Positions 50,933-60,404 of a stretch of 64,000 bases of DNA are shown one piece after another. A model generated the notes under the pieces. That model ran no database searches, was not told the DNA's origin, and worked only from the letters and a program-made list of their open reading frames with translations. The position numbers and the translations under genes were made by a program. The DNA is taken from contig CAKTYZ010000017.1 in assembly GCA_934635225.1 (NCBI GenBank), positions 8,215 through 72,214 on the forward strand, in the 5' to 3' direction. Every line of letters starts with the position of its first letter. Position 1 is the stretch's first letter. This DNA is from an uncultured Kiritimatiellota bacterium (GTDB taxonomy: Bacteria; Verrucomicrobiota; Kiritimatiellia; RFP12; UBA1067).

Positions 50933-51806
50933 CGAACTGGTAGAGAAGCGCGCCAAGCACGACGACCGTGCGCACGACCGCCATGTCCGCCGAATGGATG
51001 GCGTTGATGGCGACCGAGCCGAGTCCGGGGATGCCGAAGAAGCTCTCCAAGAGAAGCGAGCCCGTGAAGAGTCCGGGGATTGAGAGCGAGACGTAGGTGA
51101 CGATCGGGATGAGCGCGTTGCGGAGGACATGGCGCGTCAAGATGACGGGGTGCGAGAGACCTTTTGCCCGCGCGGTGAGGACATAGGGCTTGTAGAGTTC
51201 GTCGAGGAGGGCCGTGCGGAAGAACCGAACGTCCGTCCCCAGCGACGAGACGATGCCGATCAGGACGGGAAGGACGAGATAGAAGGCGCTTCGGTAGCCC
51301 CAGATGGGGAAGAGACCCGCCTTGTAGGAGAGGAAGAACTGTCCCGCCAGCACCCAGATGACGTAGTTCACGCTCATGAGGACGGTCGATCCGAGAAGGA
51401 TGGCCTTGTCGATTGCCCGCCCGCGAAAGGCGGCTGCGCCGAGGGCGAGCGTGAGACCGACGAAGACGCTGCCGACGAGAATCGGCACGGTTAGCGAGAG
51501 GGATGGGCCGACACCGCGCTTGAGCACGTCGAGGACGGGCTCGTCGTTTTCGACCGAGTAGCCGAAGTCCCCTTTTGCGAGGTCTGTGAGGAAACGGACG
51601 AATTGGCTGTCTGCCGCGAAGACAAGGGGCTTGTCATAGCCGTATTGACGGTTGAACGCGGCGACGGATTCTGCCGTCGCGTTCTTGCCGAGGATAGCCT
51701 CTGCGGGCGAACCGCCAATGACATTGAAGAGGACGAACGTCAGAAGCAGGATTCCGATGGTGGTCGGAATCATCTCAAGAATGCGACGGATGACATACTT
51801 CAACAT
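50871..51806 (-). CDS. dppB: Peptide ABC transporter permease DppB/OppB
   Basis: A 311-residue permease with about six membrane helices. MLKYVIRRILEMIPTTIGILLLTFVLF is the typical start. YVLTARAKGLSHPVILTRHVLRNALIP is the EAA loop contacting the ATPase. It forms the channel of a dipeptide/oligopeptide importer. No dppC, D or F follows. The downstream neighbour is the convergent MFS gene. Confidence 0.9.
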   Translation of the reverse strand: MLKYVIRRILEMIPTTIGILLLTFVLFNVIGGSPAEAILGKNATAESVAAFNRQYGYDKPLVFAADSQFVRFLTDLAKGDFGYSVENDEPVLDVLKRGVGPSLSLTVPILVGSVFVGLTLALGAAAFRGRAIDKAILLGSTVLMSVNYVIWVLAGQFFLSYKAGLFPIWGYRSAFYLVLPVLIGIVSSLGTDVRFFRTALLDELYKPYVLTARAKGLSHPVILTRHVLRNALIPIVTYVSLSIPGLFTGSLLLESFFGIPGLGSVAINAIHSADMAVVRTVVVLGALLYQFVNLATDLVYAALDPRVRIGK

Positions 51807-51820
51807 AAAGCGACATTATA
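51807..51820 (-). promoter_or_regulatory. dppB promoter -10, 8 nt from the start
   Basis: The minus-strand TATAAT occupies 51820-51815 and the ATG begins at 51806. It lacks the TGN extension seen in the others. Confidence 0.65.
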
Positions 51821-51890
51821 CGCTATTTCGCCCTCGTCGGTCAAACCGGGACAGGGGGCGGACCCTGAGGGGCGCACGGTCCGCCATCGC

Positions 51891-51947
51891 TTGATTCTGC
51901 GCCCGTGCGTTTGGTATAATTCTCAAAATAAAAGGAGAAATCAGACA
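51891..51947 (+). promoter_or_regulatory. fabG promoter with leader and Shine-Dalgarno
   Basis: TTGATT at 51891-51896 and TGGTATAAT (hexamer 51915-51920), spacer 18 bp. The leader is about 20 nt with AAAGGAG before the ATG. Confidence 0.75.
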
Positions 51948-52709
51948 ATGAAGACACTTGAAGGTAAGGTTGCGTTGGTGACGGGCGCGGCGCGCGGGAT
52001 TGGCGCGGCGATCGCAAAGAAGCTGGCTGAGAACGGCGCGGCTGTCGCGATTTGCGATTTGAAGGCCGAGTGGTGCGATGAGACGGTCGCGGCGCTTCAG
52101 GCGCTGGGTGTGAAGGCGAAGGGGTACGGCGTCAACGTCTCGGTGTCGGCTGAGGTCGATGCGTGCGTGAAGGGTGTCCTTGCCGATTTCGGGCGTCTCG
52201 ACGTCATGGTCAACAACGCGGGCATTACGAAGGACGGGCTCCTGATGCGCATGAGCGACGACGACTGGGACGCCGTGCTGAACGTCAACCTCAAGGGCAC
52301 GTTCCTCTTCACGCGCGCGGTGGCGCGCCCGATGATGAAGAACAAGGACGCCGAGGGGAATGTGGTTGGCGGCTCGATCATCAACATCGCGTCCGTTGTC
52401 GGCATCATGGGCAACGCCGGTCAGGCGAACTATACCGCGTCGAAGGGCGGCGTCATCGCGCTCACCAAGACGACGGCGAAAGAGCTTGGCTCGCGCAACA
52501 TCCGCTGCAACGCGGTCGCGCCGGGCTTCATTCAGTCCAAGATGACGGACGTCCTGCCCGAGGCCGTGCGCAAGTCGTACATGGAGACGATTCCGCTTCG
52601 TCGTTTCGGCACGGTCGAGGACATTGCCAAGGCCGTCGCGTGGCTCGCGGGCGACGAGTCGGCCTATGTGACGGGGCAGGTCATCTCCGTCAACGGCGGC
52701 ATGATCTGA
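51948..52709 (+). CDS. fabG: 3-oxoacyl-ACP reductase FabG
   Basis: A 253-residue SDR. TGAARGIGAAIAKKLAENG is the NADPH motif, NNAGITKDGLLMRMSDDDWD is characteristic of FabG, and the Ser-Tyr-Lys set is IASVVG...YTASKGG. It reduces 3-oxoacyl-ACP in fatty acid elongation. It is monocistronic: it has its own promoter and a terminator hairpin follows. A related SDR role is possible because no other fab genes are near. Confidence 0.85.
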   Translation: MKTLEGKVALVTGAARGIGAAIAKKLAENGAAVAICDLKAEWCDETVAALQALGVKAKGYGVNVSVSAEVDACVKGVLADFGRLDVMVNNAGITKDGLLMRMSDDDWDAVLNVNLKGTFLFTRAVARPMMKNKDAEGNVVGGSIINIASVVGIMGNAGQANYTASKGGVIALTKTTAKELGSRNIRCNAVAPGFIQSKMTDVLPEAVRKSYMETIPLRRFGTVEDIAKAVAWLAGDESAYVTGQVISVNGGMI

Positions 52710-52732
52710 CGTGCAGGTTCCCTGCGGCAATC

Positions 52733-52760
52733 CCCCTTGGCCGATTGCGTGGCCAAGGGG
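52733..52760 (+). terminator. Hairpin terminator after fabG
   Basis: CCCCTTGGCC and GGCCAAGGGG form a perfect 10-bp stem around an 8-nt loop, followed by TTTGTG. The T-tract is short. Confidence 0.75.
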
Positions 52761-52809
52761 TTTGTGGGCGATGCGGCCGGGGGGAGGCCACAGTGCCCTC
52801 GATTTTTGG

Positions 52810-52827
52810 TATAATCCTTAGCCAATC
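52810..52827 (+). promoter_or_regulatory. DUF2723 gene promoter -10, 12 nt from the start
   Basis: TTTTTGGTATAAT has its hexamer at 52810-52815; the ATG is at 52828. Confidence 0.72.
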
Positions 52828-55800
52828 ATGAAGGATAATAAGTTTTTCACGAAGCTTGACTGGGCGGCGTTCTGGACAGCCACGCTCCTGACGTTCATCG
52901 TCTATTTCTTCACGCTGGGACCGTCCGTCGGTCTAGAGGATTCGGGCGAACTCGCGACGGCTGCGGCGAATCTCGGCGTACCGCATCCGCCGGGGTATCC
53001 CTTCTGGACCTTCTGCTCATGGCTCTTCTGCAAGGCGTTCTCATGGGTGACCTACATGGGGCATCCGACGCCTGCGTGGGCTGTTTCGCTCTGCTCGGCG
53101 ACCTTCGGCGCGTTTGCCGCCGGCTGTACGGCCATGCTCATCTGCCGTTCGTCGTCTGATTTCATCGGTCGGGACGAGGAGACTCCCGACTTCCACATCC
53201 TGCGCCCCTCCGAACTCCTCTCCTTTGGCGGCGCGGTCGGCGGTGCGTTGACGTTCTCGCTTTCGCCGGTCGAGTGGTCGCAGTCCACGATTGTCGAGAT
53301 TTACTCGCTCAACGCGCTCTTTCTGATGTGGGTCTTTCTGCTGTCTTACCGCTGGATGCGTCGTCCGTCGGACAAGGTCCTTTGGTTCACGGCCTTTGTC
53401 TTCGGGCTTGGCTTGACGAACTATCAGGTCCTGCTCTTCGCGATTGTGCCGCTTGCGCTCGTGATCGCGATGCGTAACATCGGGCTCTTCCGTGACGTCT
53501 TCATCTACCTCGTCCCCGTCGGGATGACTTGGCAGGTCCTCCAGATCGGTCAGCTTGCGCGCGCGGACCGCTATATGCAGTCGAACGTGATCAACAAGCA
53601 TGCGGCGCTCGTGGACAAGGCCGTTTCGGCTCCGTCCACGACGGTTCTCGTTCTTGCGCTGGCCGTTCTTGTGGCCGCGCTTGTGGCCGCAGCGGTCCTG
53701 AAGGGGCGCGGACGGGTCGAGAATGCGGCCAAGGCCGTCCTTTATGCGGGTGGCGGCGCGGCGGCTCTGGTCTTCTTGACGTCATTCGTGTTTGTCTCGA
53801 AGAACACCTGGACGGGCGTGACGGCTGAGGTCGCGCCGCTTGTCGAGCCGACGCGCTATGCGCTGATTGCCGCGCTCTGCGCCGGTTCGGTCGTCGCGGC
53901 GGCCCTCGCCGCCCTGAAGGGGACGGATGAGGCGATTGAAGGCCTCTTCCCCCGGCTTGCGGCGCAGTTCAGCCGTGAACTGCTGGTTTCGGCGGGGTTT
54001 GCGCTGGCGGCGGTCATCGTGGCGCTGACGGTTCCGTCGGCGGGCGCGGCGGGCTATGCCGGTCCCGCGTTTCCTTGGGGGAAGTCCACGGGCATGTTTG
54101 CGCTCCTTGTCGCGCTTCTCTTCGTCCTCTCGTCGTTCACGCGACGGGGCCTCTCCTTCGCCATCCCCGTGGCGGGGCTTCATCTTGCGGTGTTTGTCCT
54201 TCTCGCGCATGGCGCGATGAATGGGCTGACGCATCCGGCCAGCTGGTGGTTCGGCTGGACTATCGCGTGGAACTTCGTCCTTTTGGCACTGGCGTGGCTG
54301 ACCTTGCCGAACGGGCGCTCCGTCGCGGGCGCGGCGTTCTTCGCCCAGCTGGGCGTCTCGTTCTACGCCTACATGCCGATTGTCTCCGACCTTCGCAATC
54401 CGCCGATGAACTGGGGCTATCCGCGCACGTGGGAGGGCTTCAAGCACGCGATCATGCGCGGGCAGTACGAGGCCATCGGCGTGCCGAGCTTTCCGTCGGT
54501 CGGCGCGTTCTTCGCGTTCTTCTTCAAGCAGATGGGACACTACTTCGGCGATGTGATGGTGCAGTTCACCGACCTGCTCGTCTTCTTCGCGCTCGTGCCG
54601 TTCGCGGTCGGGCACTGGGTCGTCGAGAAGACGCACCGCAAGATGTTCTGGCAGTGGATGATCGCGGCGGCGGCGTGCTTCCTCATGATGTCGGGTCTCC
54701 TCATCCTCCTCGCGAATGTGAAGGGTGACGTGCAGGACGGCTTCATCCAGAAGGTGAAGTTCATCTCCTCGCACGCGATGATCGCGCTTTGGATCGGCTA
54801 TGGCCTCGTCTTCGCGGCGGCCGTCGGGCTTCGCTTCTTCCAGCGCAAGGCGGCGAGCGTCCTGCCGTCGGACGGCGTCGAGCAGCGTCTTGCGAGCCGT
54901 CGGATTCGCCGGAGCGGCGGCATCGTGGTCGCCGCGTGTGTCGCGGCCCTCACGATTCTCGTCTGCGCCGTCTACCCGATCGTCCAGAACTACACGGACG
55001 AGCGGATGGTCTTCGAGCTGGGCGGCAACGAGCAGAACGGCCATACCTTTGGCTGGCAGTTCGGGGCTTATCAGCTGGAGGGCGCGAAAGCCATCAACGA
55101 CCAGATCGTTGCGGACGAGGAACCGCTTCCCGACCCGACCTATCCGCCGGCGATGGACAAGTTCTCGATTTTCTTCGGCGGGACCGATCCGGGGCGTTTT
55201 GTGCCGACCTACATGATCTATTCGGCGAACTACCGTCCTGACGTCTACCTCATCACGCAGAACGCCCTTGCGGACGACACCTACATGTCTGTCCAGCGAG
55301 ACCTCTACGGCGACGAGATCTGGATTCCGGCGAAGGAGGATTCGGCCGAGGCGTTCAACGTCTACGTGGACGAAGTCCAGCGCGGCGTGCGCCCGGCAAA
55401 CGGCGACCTGCAGATCCAGAACGGGCGCGTGCAGGTGACGGGCGCTCTTGGCGTCATGGAGATCAACGGCATCCTCACGAAGATGATGCATGACCATGAC
55501 CGTCTGCGCCATTCGTTCTACGTCGAGGAGTCGTATGTCATTCCGTGGATGTACCCGTACCTCTCGCCGCATGGCCTCATCATGAAGATCAATGCGGAGA
55601 AGACTCCCTATGACGCGAAGCGTGCCGCGCAGGACCGTGATTTCTGGGACTGGTACGCGCGTCGCCTTTTGGACGACCCGATGTATCGGCGGGATTTTGC
55701 GGGGCAGAAGAGCTTCTCGAAGCTGCGCGCGGCGATTGCGGGCCTCTACCAGAAGCAGGGGCGGTATCTCGAGGGCGCGCAAGCGTTCCGCGAAGCCGTC

Positions 55801-56403
55801 CTCCTCTACCCGGCTTCCCCCGAGGCGACGTTTCGCTACGCACAGGAGTGTCTGCTGCCGTTCAGCAAATGGGACATCGTTCTGGAGATGATGGACTACA
55901 CGGACCTCATCGACCCGAACAACAAGCGCACGGCGGGGCTGAGAAGCTACGTCAACCGCATCCGCACGCTGACGGGCGAAGTCCAGCGGCTGGAGGCCAA
56001 ACGGCGCGAAGGCCCCCTGTCAGACGCCGACACCTTCGGTCTCGCGACCTGCTACTATGAGATGGGGCGCACGATGGAGGCCGCGCAGCTCGTGCGCGGG
56101 TTCGTGGACAAGGTTTCTGACGCGCCGGCCCTTCAGATGCTGGTCCGCATGCTTCTGGACGCGCGGCTTGACGCGGACGCTGAGCGCGCGCTGACGCGCT
56201 ACCTGAAGCTGAACCCGCAGGGCGATGCGAACGCCTGGGCCGACCTTGCCAAGCTCCAGTTCCGCGCGGGCCGCAAGCAAGCCGCGCAGCAGAGCTTCAT
56301 TCAGGGCTACCGCATTGACAGTTCGGCTCTCTATCAGCGGCTCCAGAAGGACCAGGAGCTGTATGACCTCGCCGCGCCGCTGTTCCAGCCGCGTCACCAG
56401 TAG
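52828..56403 (+). CDS. DUF2723 membrane protein with C-terminal TPR region
   Basis: A 1191-residue protein. It starts with the DUF2723 signature GLEDSGELATAAANLGVPHPPGYPFW in a membrane domain of about a dozen or more helices (about residues 15-730). A large soluble domain follows, then TPR-like helices (about 960-1190: YLEGAQAFREAVLLYPASPEATFRYAQ). DUF2723 proteins are related to TMEM260 and to GT-C protein O-mannosyltransferases, so protein or lipid glycosylation outside the membrane is likely. mutS follows 6 nt after its stop. Confidence 0.8.
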   Translation: MKDNKFFTKLDWAAFWTATLLTFIVYFFTLGPSVGLEDSGELATAAANLGVPHPPGYPFWTFCSWLFCKAFSWVTYMGHPTPAWAVSLCSATFGAFAAGCTAMLICRSSSDFIGRDEETPDFHILRPSELLSFGGAVGGALTFSLSPVEWSQSTIVEIYSLNALFLMWVFLLSYRWMRRPSDKVLWFTAFVFGLGLTNYQVLLFAIVPLALVIAMRNIGLFRDVFIYLVPVGMTWQVLQIGQLARADRYMQSNVINKHAALVDKAVSAPSTTVLVLALAVLVAALVAAAVLKGRGRVENAAKAVLYAGGGAAALVFLTSFVFVSKNTWTGVTAEVAPLVEPTRYALIAALCAGSVVAAALAALKGTDEAIEGLFPRLAAQFSRELLVSAGFALAAVIVALTVPSAGAAGYAGPAFPWGKSTGMFALLVALLFVLSSFTRRGLSFAIPVAGLHLAVFVLLAHGAMNGLTHPASWWFGWTIAWNFVLLALAWLTLPNGRSVAGAAFFAQLGVSFYAYMPIVSDLRNPPMNWGYPRTWEGFKHAIMRGQYEAIGVPSFPSVGAFFAFFFKQMGHYFGDVMVQFTDLLVFFALVPFAVGHWVVEKTHRKMFWQWMIAAAACFLMMSGLLILLANVKGDVQDGFIQKVKFISSHAMIALWIGYGLVFAAAVGLRFFQRKAASVLPSDGVEQRLASRRIRRSGGIVVAACVAALTILVCAVYPIVQNYTDERMVFELGGNEQNGHTFGWQFGAYQLEGAKAINDQIVADEEPLPDPTYPPAMDKFSIFFGGTDPGRFVPTYMIYSANYRPDVYLITQNALADDTYMSVQRDLYGDEIWIPAKEDSAEAFNVYVDEVQRGVRPANGDLQIQNGRVQVTGALGVMEINGILTKMMHDHDRLRHSFYVEESYVIPWMYPYLSPHGLIMKINAEKTPYDAKRAAQDRDFWDWYARRLLDDPMYRRDFAGQKSFSKLRAAIAGLYQKQGRYLEGAQAFREAVLLYPASPEATFRYAQECLLPFSKWDIVLEMMDYTDLIDPNNKRTAGLRSYVNRIRTLTGEVQRLEAKRREGPLSDADTFGLATCYYEMGRTMEAAQLVRGFVDKVSDAPALQMLVRMLLDARLDADAERALTRYLKLNPQGDANAWADLAKLQFRAGRKQAAQQSFIQGYRIDSSALYQRLQKDQELYDLAAPLFQPRHQ

Positions 56404-56409
56404 AAGGCG

Positions 56410-58803
56410 ATGGCGGCAGAACTGACACCGATGATGCGGCAATACCTCGCGATCAAGCGTGAGGTGCCGGCGGGCGCGATCGTCATGTTCCGCCTCGGCG
56501 ACTTCTATGAGATGTTCGGCGAGGACGCGATCGTCGCGTCTCCGATTCTCGGCGCGACGCTCACGCACCGCGGCGACCAGCCGATGTGCGGCGTGCCGCA
56601 CCATGCGCTCAACGCCTACCTCGCGAAGCTTATTCGTGCGGGGAAGACCGCCGCGCTCTGTGACCAGGTCGAGGACCCGAAGACGGCGAAGGGACTCGTG
56701 CGCCGTGAGGTGACGCGCATCGTCACGCCCGGAACTGTCACGGAAGACGGCCTCTTGGACGAGACGACGAACAACTACATCGCCGCCGCATCGGGACTGG
56801 GGCTTGCGCTCCTCGATCTCTCGACGGGCGAATTCGTCGTCGAGCAGTTCGCTTCGCCGGAGAAGCTGGCCGAGACGCTGGAGCGCGACGCCCCGGCGGA
56901 AATGCTGAAGGTGACGGACGAGAACCGCTGGACGTTTTCGATTGACGCGGCGCTGGACTGCCTCACGCGGCATTTCAAGGTCCTTTCGCTTGACGGCTTC
57001 GGCTTGACGGGCCGCAATGACCTTATCTCCGCCGCCGGTGCGTTGCTCCATTATGTCGGAACGACCCTGCACCATTCGCTTGGGCACGTCCGCAAGGTGC
57101 GCATCCGCCAGTCAGACGACGGGCTTGTCCTCGATTCGGGCACGCTTCGCCATCTCCAGCTCCTGCCGGGCGGCGACGTCTCGAAGGAATCTTCGCTTCT
57201 TGGCGTTCTTGACGTCACGAAGACGCCGATGGGAGCGCGGACGATGCGCAATTGGATTGCGCGTCCGCTGGCGCGTTCGGCGGACGTGAACGCGCGGCTG
57301 GATGCCGTTCAGGCGTTTGTGGACGACCGGGCGACGCTGGCCGGTCTGCGCACGCTCCTTACGGGTGTCCGCGACTTGGAGCGCTTGGTCGCCAAAGTCG
57401 ATTCGGGGCGGGCGAATCCGCGCGACTTGCGGGGGCTCGCCGCGTCGCTGAGGCCGTTGCCGGAGATCCTGGAGCGGCTGGGGAACTCGTGCTTCTCGCT
57501 CGTTCCGCAGCCTGGAGTCGTTGACTTGATCGACCGTGCGATTGCCGACGACCCGCCCGTCCTGCTGGCGGATGGCGGGTTCATCGCGCCGGGCCATTCG
57601 CCCGAGCTGGACGAGATTCGCCGGGTCGCGGCAGAGGGGCGGCAGTGGCTGGCCGAATATCAGGCGCGTGAGCAGCGGCGCACGGGCATCGCCAAGCTGA
57701 AGGTCAAGCACGTGCCCGCGTTCGGGTTCTTGATTGAAATCCCGAAAGCGTCCGCCGCACAAGCCCCCGCCGACTACACGCGTCGCCAGACGCTGACGAC
57801 GGGCGAGCGTTTCGTCACGCCCGAGCTGAAAGAATACGAGCAGAAGGTCCTGGGCGCGCAAGATCGGGCAATCGCCCTTGAGCAGCGCCTGTACCGCGAA
57901 ATCTTGACGGCGATTGCCGAGAAGACGGTCGAGATCCAGGAGACGTCCCTGGCGCTGGGCGAACTGGACGCGACGCTGGCCCTCTCGGATCGTGCGTTGG
58001 CGGCCGGGTACGTGCGTCCGACGGTGGATGATTCGGACGTCCTTGAGATCGATGACGGACGTCATCCGATTGTCGAACAGCTTCCGGATGCGGAGCCATT
58101 TGTGCCGAACGGCGTGCGGCTCAACACGACGACCGACCAGATCATGCTCATCACCGGCCCCAACATGGCCGGCAAGTCCACCTACATTCGGCAGGTCGCG
58201 ACAATCGCCGTCATGGCGCAGATGGGCTCGTTCGTGCCGGCGGCGAGAATGCGGCTCGGCGTCCTGGACCGCGTCTTCACCCGCATTGGCGCGGGCGATG
58301 ACCTCGCGCGCGGGCGTTCCACCTTTCTGGTCGAGATGCAGGAGACGGCGAACATCCTCAACAACGCCACACCGAAGTCGCTGATCGTCTTGGATGAGAT
58401 CGGGCGCGGCACGTCGACCTTTGACGGCATCTCGATTGCCTGGTCCGTCGCCGAATACCTCTACGGCAAGGCAACGGCAAAGGCGAAGACGCTGTTTGCG
58501 ACGCATTACCACGAGCTCACCGATCTTGCGGACATGTTCCCCGGCATCAAGAACTATACGGTGAAGGTGAAGGAGGAGGGCGGACGCATCGTCTTCCTGC
58601 GGCGCATCGTGCCCGGTGTCGCCGAAAAGAGCTTCGGTATCCATGTCGGCGCGATGGCGGGCCTTCCGGCGGAGGTCGTGACGCGCGCAGGCGAGATCCT
58701 CAAGAACTTGGAGGCGAATGAGCTGGACGTCAACGCGCCGAAGCTCGTGCGCAGACCGCGCAAGCGCCTTTCGGACATTCCGGGGCAGATGACTTTCTTC
58801 TGA
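56410..58803 (+). CDS. mutS: DNA mismatch repair protein MutS
   Basis: A 797-residue MutS1. The mismatch-reading Phe-x-Glu is in RLGDFYEMFGEDA near residue 35. Walker A is GPNMAGKSTYIRQ (about 580), and the ABC signature region and Walker B are RSTFLVEMQETANIL and SLIVLDEIGRGTSTFDG. The C-terminus is short after LVRRPRKR and ends in IPGQMTFF. It is co-transcribed with the DUF2723 gene. mutL is not in the window. Confidence 0.95.
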   Translation: MAAELTPMMRQYLAIKREVPAGAIVMFRLGDFYEMFGEDAIVASPILGATLTHRGDQPMCGVPHHALNAYLAKLIRAGKTAALCDQVEDPKTAKGLVRREVTRIVTPGTVTEDGLLDETTNNYIAAASGLGLALLDLSTGEFVVEQFASPEKLAETLERDAPAEMLKVTDENRWTFSIDAALDCLTRHFKVLSLDGFGLTGRNDLISAAGALLHYVGTTLHHSLGHVRKVRIRQSDDGLVLDSGTLRHLQLLPGGDVSKESSLLGVLDVTKTPMGARTMRNWIARPLARSADVNARLDAVQAFVDDRATLAGLRTLLTGVRDLERLVAKVDSGRANPRDLRGLAASLRPLPEILERLGNSCFSLVPQPGVVDLIDRAIADDPPVLLADGGFIAPGHSPELDEIRRVAAEGRQWLAEYQAREQRRTGIAKLKVKHVPAFGFLIEIPKASAAQAPADYTRRQTLTTGERFVTPELKEYEQKVLGAQDRAIALEQRLYREILTAIAEKTVEIQETSLALGELDATLALSDRALAAGYVRPTVDDSDVLEIDDGRHPIVEQLPDAEPFVPNGVRLNTTTDQIMLITGPNMAGKSTYIRQVATIAVMAQMGSFVPAARMRLGVLDRVFTRIGAGDDLARGRSTFLVEMQETANILNNATPKSLIVLDEIGRGTSTFDGISIAWSVAEYLYGKATAKAKTLFATHYHELTDLADMFPGIKNYTVKVKEEGGRIVFLRRIVPGVAEKSFGIHVGAMAGLPAEVVTRAGEILKNLEANELDVNAPKLVRRPRKRLSDIPGQMTFF

Positions 58804-58827
58804 ACGCAGTGAAACCTCAATTTATGG

Positions 58828-58840
58828 TATAATGTCAGAC
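58828..58840 (+). promoter_or_regulatory. BamD-like gene promoter -10, 7 nt from a GTG start
   Basis: TTTATGGTATAAT has its hexamer at 58828-58833. The ATG at 58832 lies inside the hexamer, so the GTG at 58841 is the likely start. Confidence 0.72.
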
Positions 58841-59887
58841 GTGAACAGACAGATTCTATCATTTGGCGCATTGGCTTCGCTCCTTGTCTCCGGTTCGGCC
58901 TTGCTGGCGCAGGATCACCCGACACCAGGGGTCGGCATGGGCCCTCAGACGGGCGTTCGCTACGCGACAGACGCGTATCCGGGGTTTGACAACGAGAAGG
59001 AGATTGTCAGCCCCTCGCGCAAGAGTCCGCGTTGGTTCGCGTTTCTCTTCGGCCCGAACCGCGATGACGCGCGAAACCAGTTGGCCTATTGTGTCGATCT
59101 CCTGCGCACGGGCGACTTCTCGAAGGCGCGTCGCCAGCTGGACGCGCTTGTGCGTGAATGGCCGACGGCGCCCGAAGCGGCGAAGGCCCAGCAGACCTTG
59201 GCGGAACTTTGCCTCTCGCGCCTCGGGCAGACGGAGGACGCGTTTGCGGAGTTCCGCTACCTTCTCGACTTCTATTCTCTTCAGATCGACTATGATCGGG
59301 TGGCGGACAAGCTGTACGAGGTCGCCGGGCGGATGCGGGCCGAGGGCAAGGAGGTCATGTTCGTCCATTTCGAAAACGTCGTGGATGTTCGCCGCGCCTA
59401 CGAGGCGTGCGTGCTGCATGCGCCGGGCGCGAAGTGGGTCCCGGACGCGATGCTGACGATTGGCTCGCTGCGCGAGAAGGAAGGCCAGTTCGGGAAGGCC
59501 GTTCAGGTCTACGAGAACCTCCGCAACCTCTATCCGGATTCGGCGGAGTCTCGGATTGCGCTTCTCCATGAGGCGAGGGCCCGGATGGTCCTTCTGGACG
59601 ACCACGCCTACAACCGCTCGCGCGCCCGCGATACGCAGGGCTTCCTGACGACTGCGCTGGCGGGCTGCCGCGAATCGGACCGCGACGAGCTGCAAGCGAT
59701 GCGCACGCGCGTCAGCGACTTGCTGGCGGAGGAGGACTACCGTCGTGCGGCGTTCTACGATTCGCGGACGCGCACGAAGCGAAGCGCGATTGTCGCGTAC
59801 GAAAAGTTCTTGGTGCAGTATCCCGACGGCGTTTATTCCGAGAAGGTCCGTGCGCGGCTGCAGGAGCTGAAAGGTTCGGAGAAATGA
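58841..59887 (+). CDS. Secreted TPR protein, BamD/YfiO-like
   Basis: 348 residues from GTG 58841, giving the signal peptide MNRQILSFGALASLLVSGSALLAQ. TPR-type helix pairs follow (LRTGDFSKARRQLDALVREWPTAPEAAKAQ, EKEGQFGKAVQVYENLRNLYPDSAESR, AIVAYEKFLVQYPDGVYSEKVRARL). This is the outer-membrane lipoprotein BamD/YfiO pattern, but no lipobox Cys is present. It lies directly before an LptE-like gene (ATGA overlap), which supports a role in the outer membrane. Confidence 0.7.
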   Translation: MNRQILSFGALASLLVSGSALLAQDHPTPGVGMGPQTGVRYATDAYPGFDNEKEIVSPSRKSPRWFAFLFGPNRDDARNQLAYCVDLLRTGDFSKARRQLDALVREWPTAPEAAKAQQTLAELCLSRLGQTEDAFAEFRYLLDFYSLQIDYDRVADKLYEVAGRMRAEGKEVMFVHFENVVDVRRAYEACVLHAPGAKWVPDAMLTIGSLREKEGQFGKAVQVYENLRNLYPDSAESRIALLHEARARMVLLDDHAYNRSRARDTQGFLTTALAGCRESDRDELQAMRTRVSDLLAEEDYRRAAFYDSRTRTKRSAIVAYEKFLVQYPDGVYSEKVRARLQELKGSEK

Positions 59888-60402
59888 GAGCGATGCGTTT
59901 GCCGGCGGCTGTTGCCCTTGTTGGCGTTCTTTGTGGCTGCGGAGCCAACTACTGTTGGCGTCCGAGCGTTCCGGCGGCGATGCGTACGGTGTCCGTTCCG
60001 ACGTTCCGGAACGATTCGGAGGTGCAGGAGATTGGCGCTCTTGCGGCGCGTCAGCTGCTGCGCGAGTTCCAGCGCGAGGGAACGTTTTCGGTTCGCGCGG
60101 AGGGAGAGGCGGCGCTTGAGGTCCAGGGCGTCGTGTTGTCCGTCTCGGCGGCATCCGTCGCGTATGACCGTCGTTCGGGTCTGCGGATTTCCGGCGGCGA
60201 GTCGGTGGGGGACTTCCGCGTGTCGGTCATCGACAAGAGTTCCGGAAAGGTCTTGATTGACAACCGGGACTACACGGCACGCTCCTCCTACGCCGTCGGC
60301 CAGGACCGGACGACAGCCGAGCGCGACGCCTCAGGGCGATTGGCCGAAGACTTGGCGCGGCAAGTCGTAGACGATATCCTGAACTTGAAATGGGAGAAAT
60401 GA
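59884..60402 (+). CDS. LptE-like LPS-assembly lipoprotein
   Basis: 172 residues with a lipobox ending LCGC near residue 20. It then shows the LptE-type start RTVSVPTFRNDSEVQEIGALAARQLLREF and alternating strands (ALEVQGVVLSVS, FRVSVIDKSSGKVLIDNRDYTA). LptE plugs the LptD barrel and delivers LPS to the cell surface. Its overlap with the BamD-like gene and its length fit. lptD is not in the window. Confidence 0.75.
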   Translation: MRAMRLPAAVALVGVLCGCGANYCWRPSVPAAMRTVSVPTFRNDSEVQEIGALAARQLLREFQREGTFSVRAEGEAALEVQGVVLSVSAASVAYDRRSGLRISGGESVGDFRVSVIDKSSGKVLIDNRDYTARSSYAVGQDRTTAERDASGRLAEDLARQVVDDILNLKWEK

Positions 60403-60404
60403 AG

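Noticed and set aside
53782..55782. 666-codon minus-strand frame antisense to the DUF2723 gene
   Set aside because: Arg/Glu-rich mirror of membrane helices; no domains.
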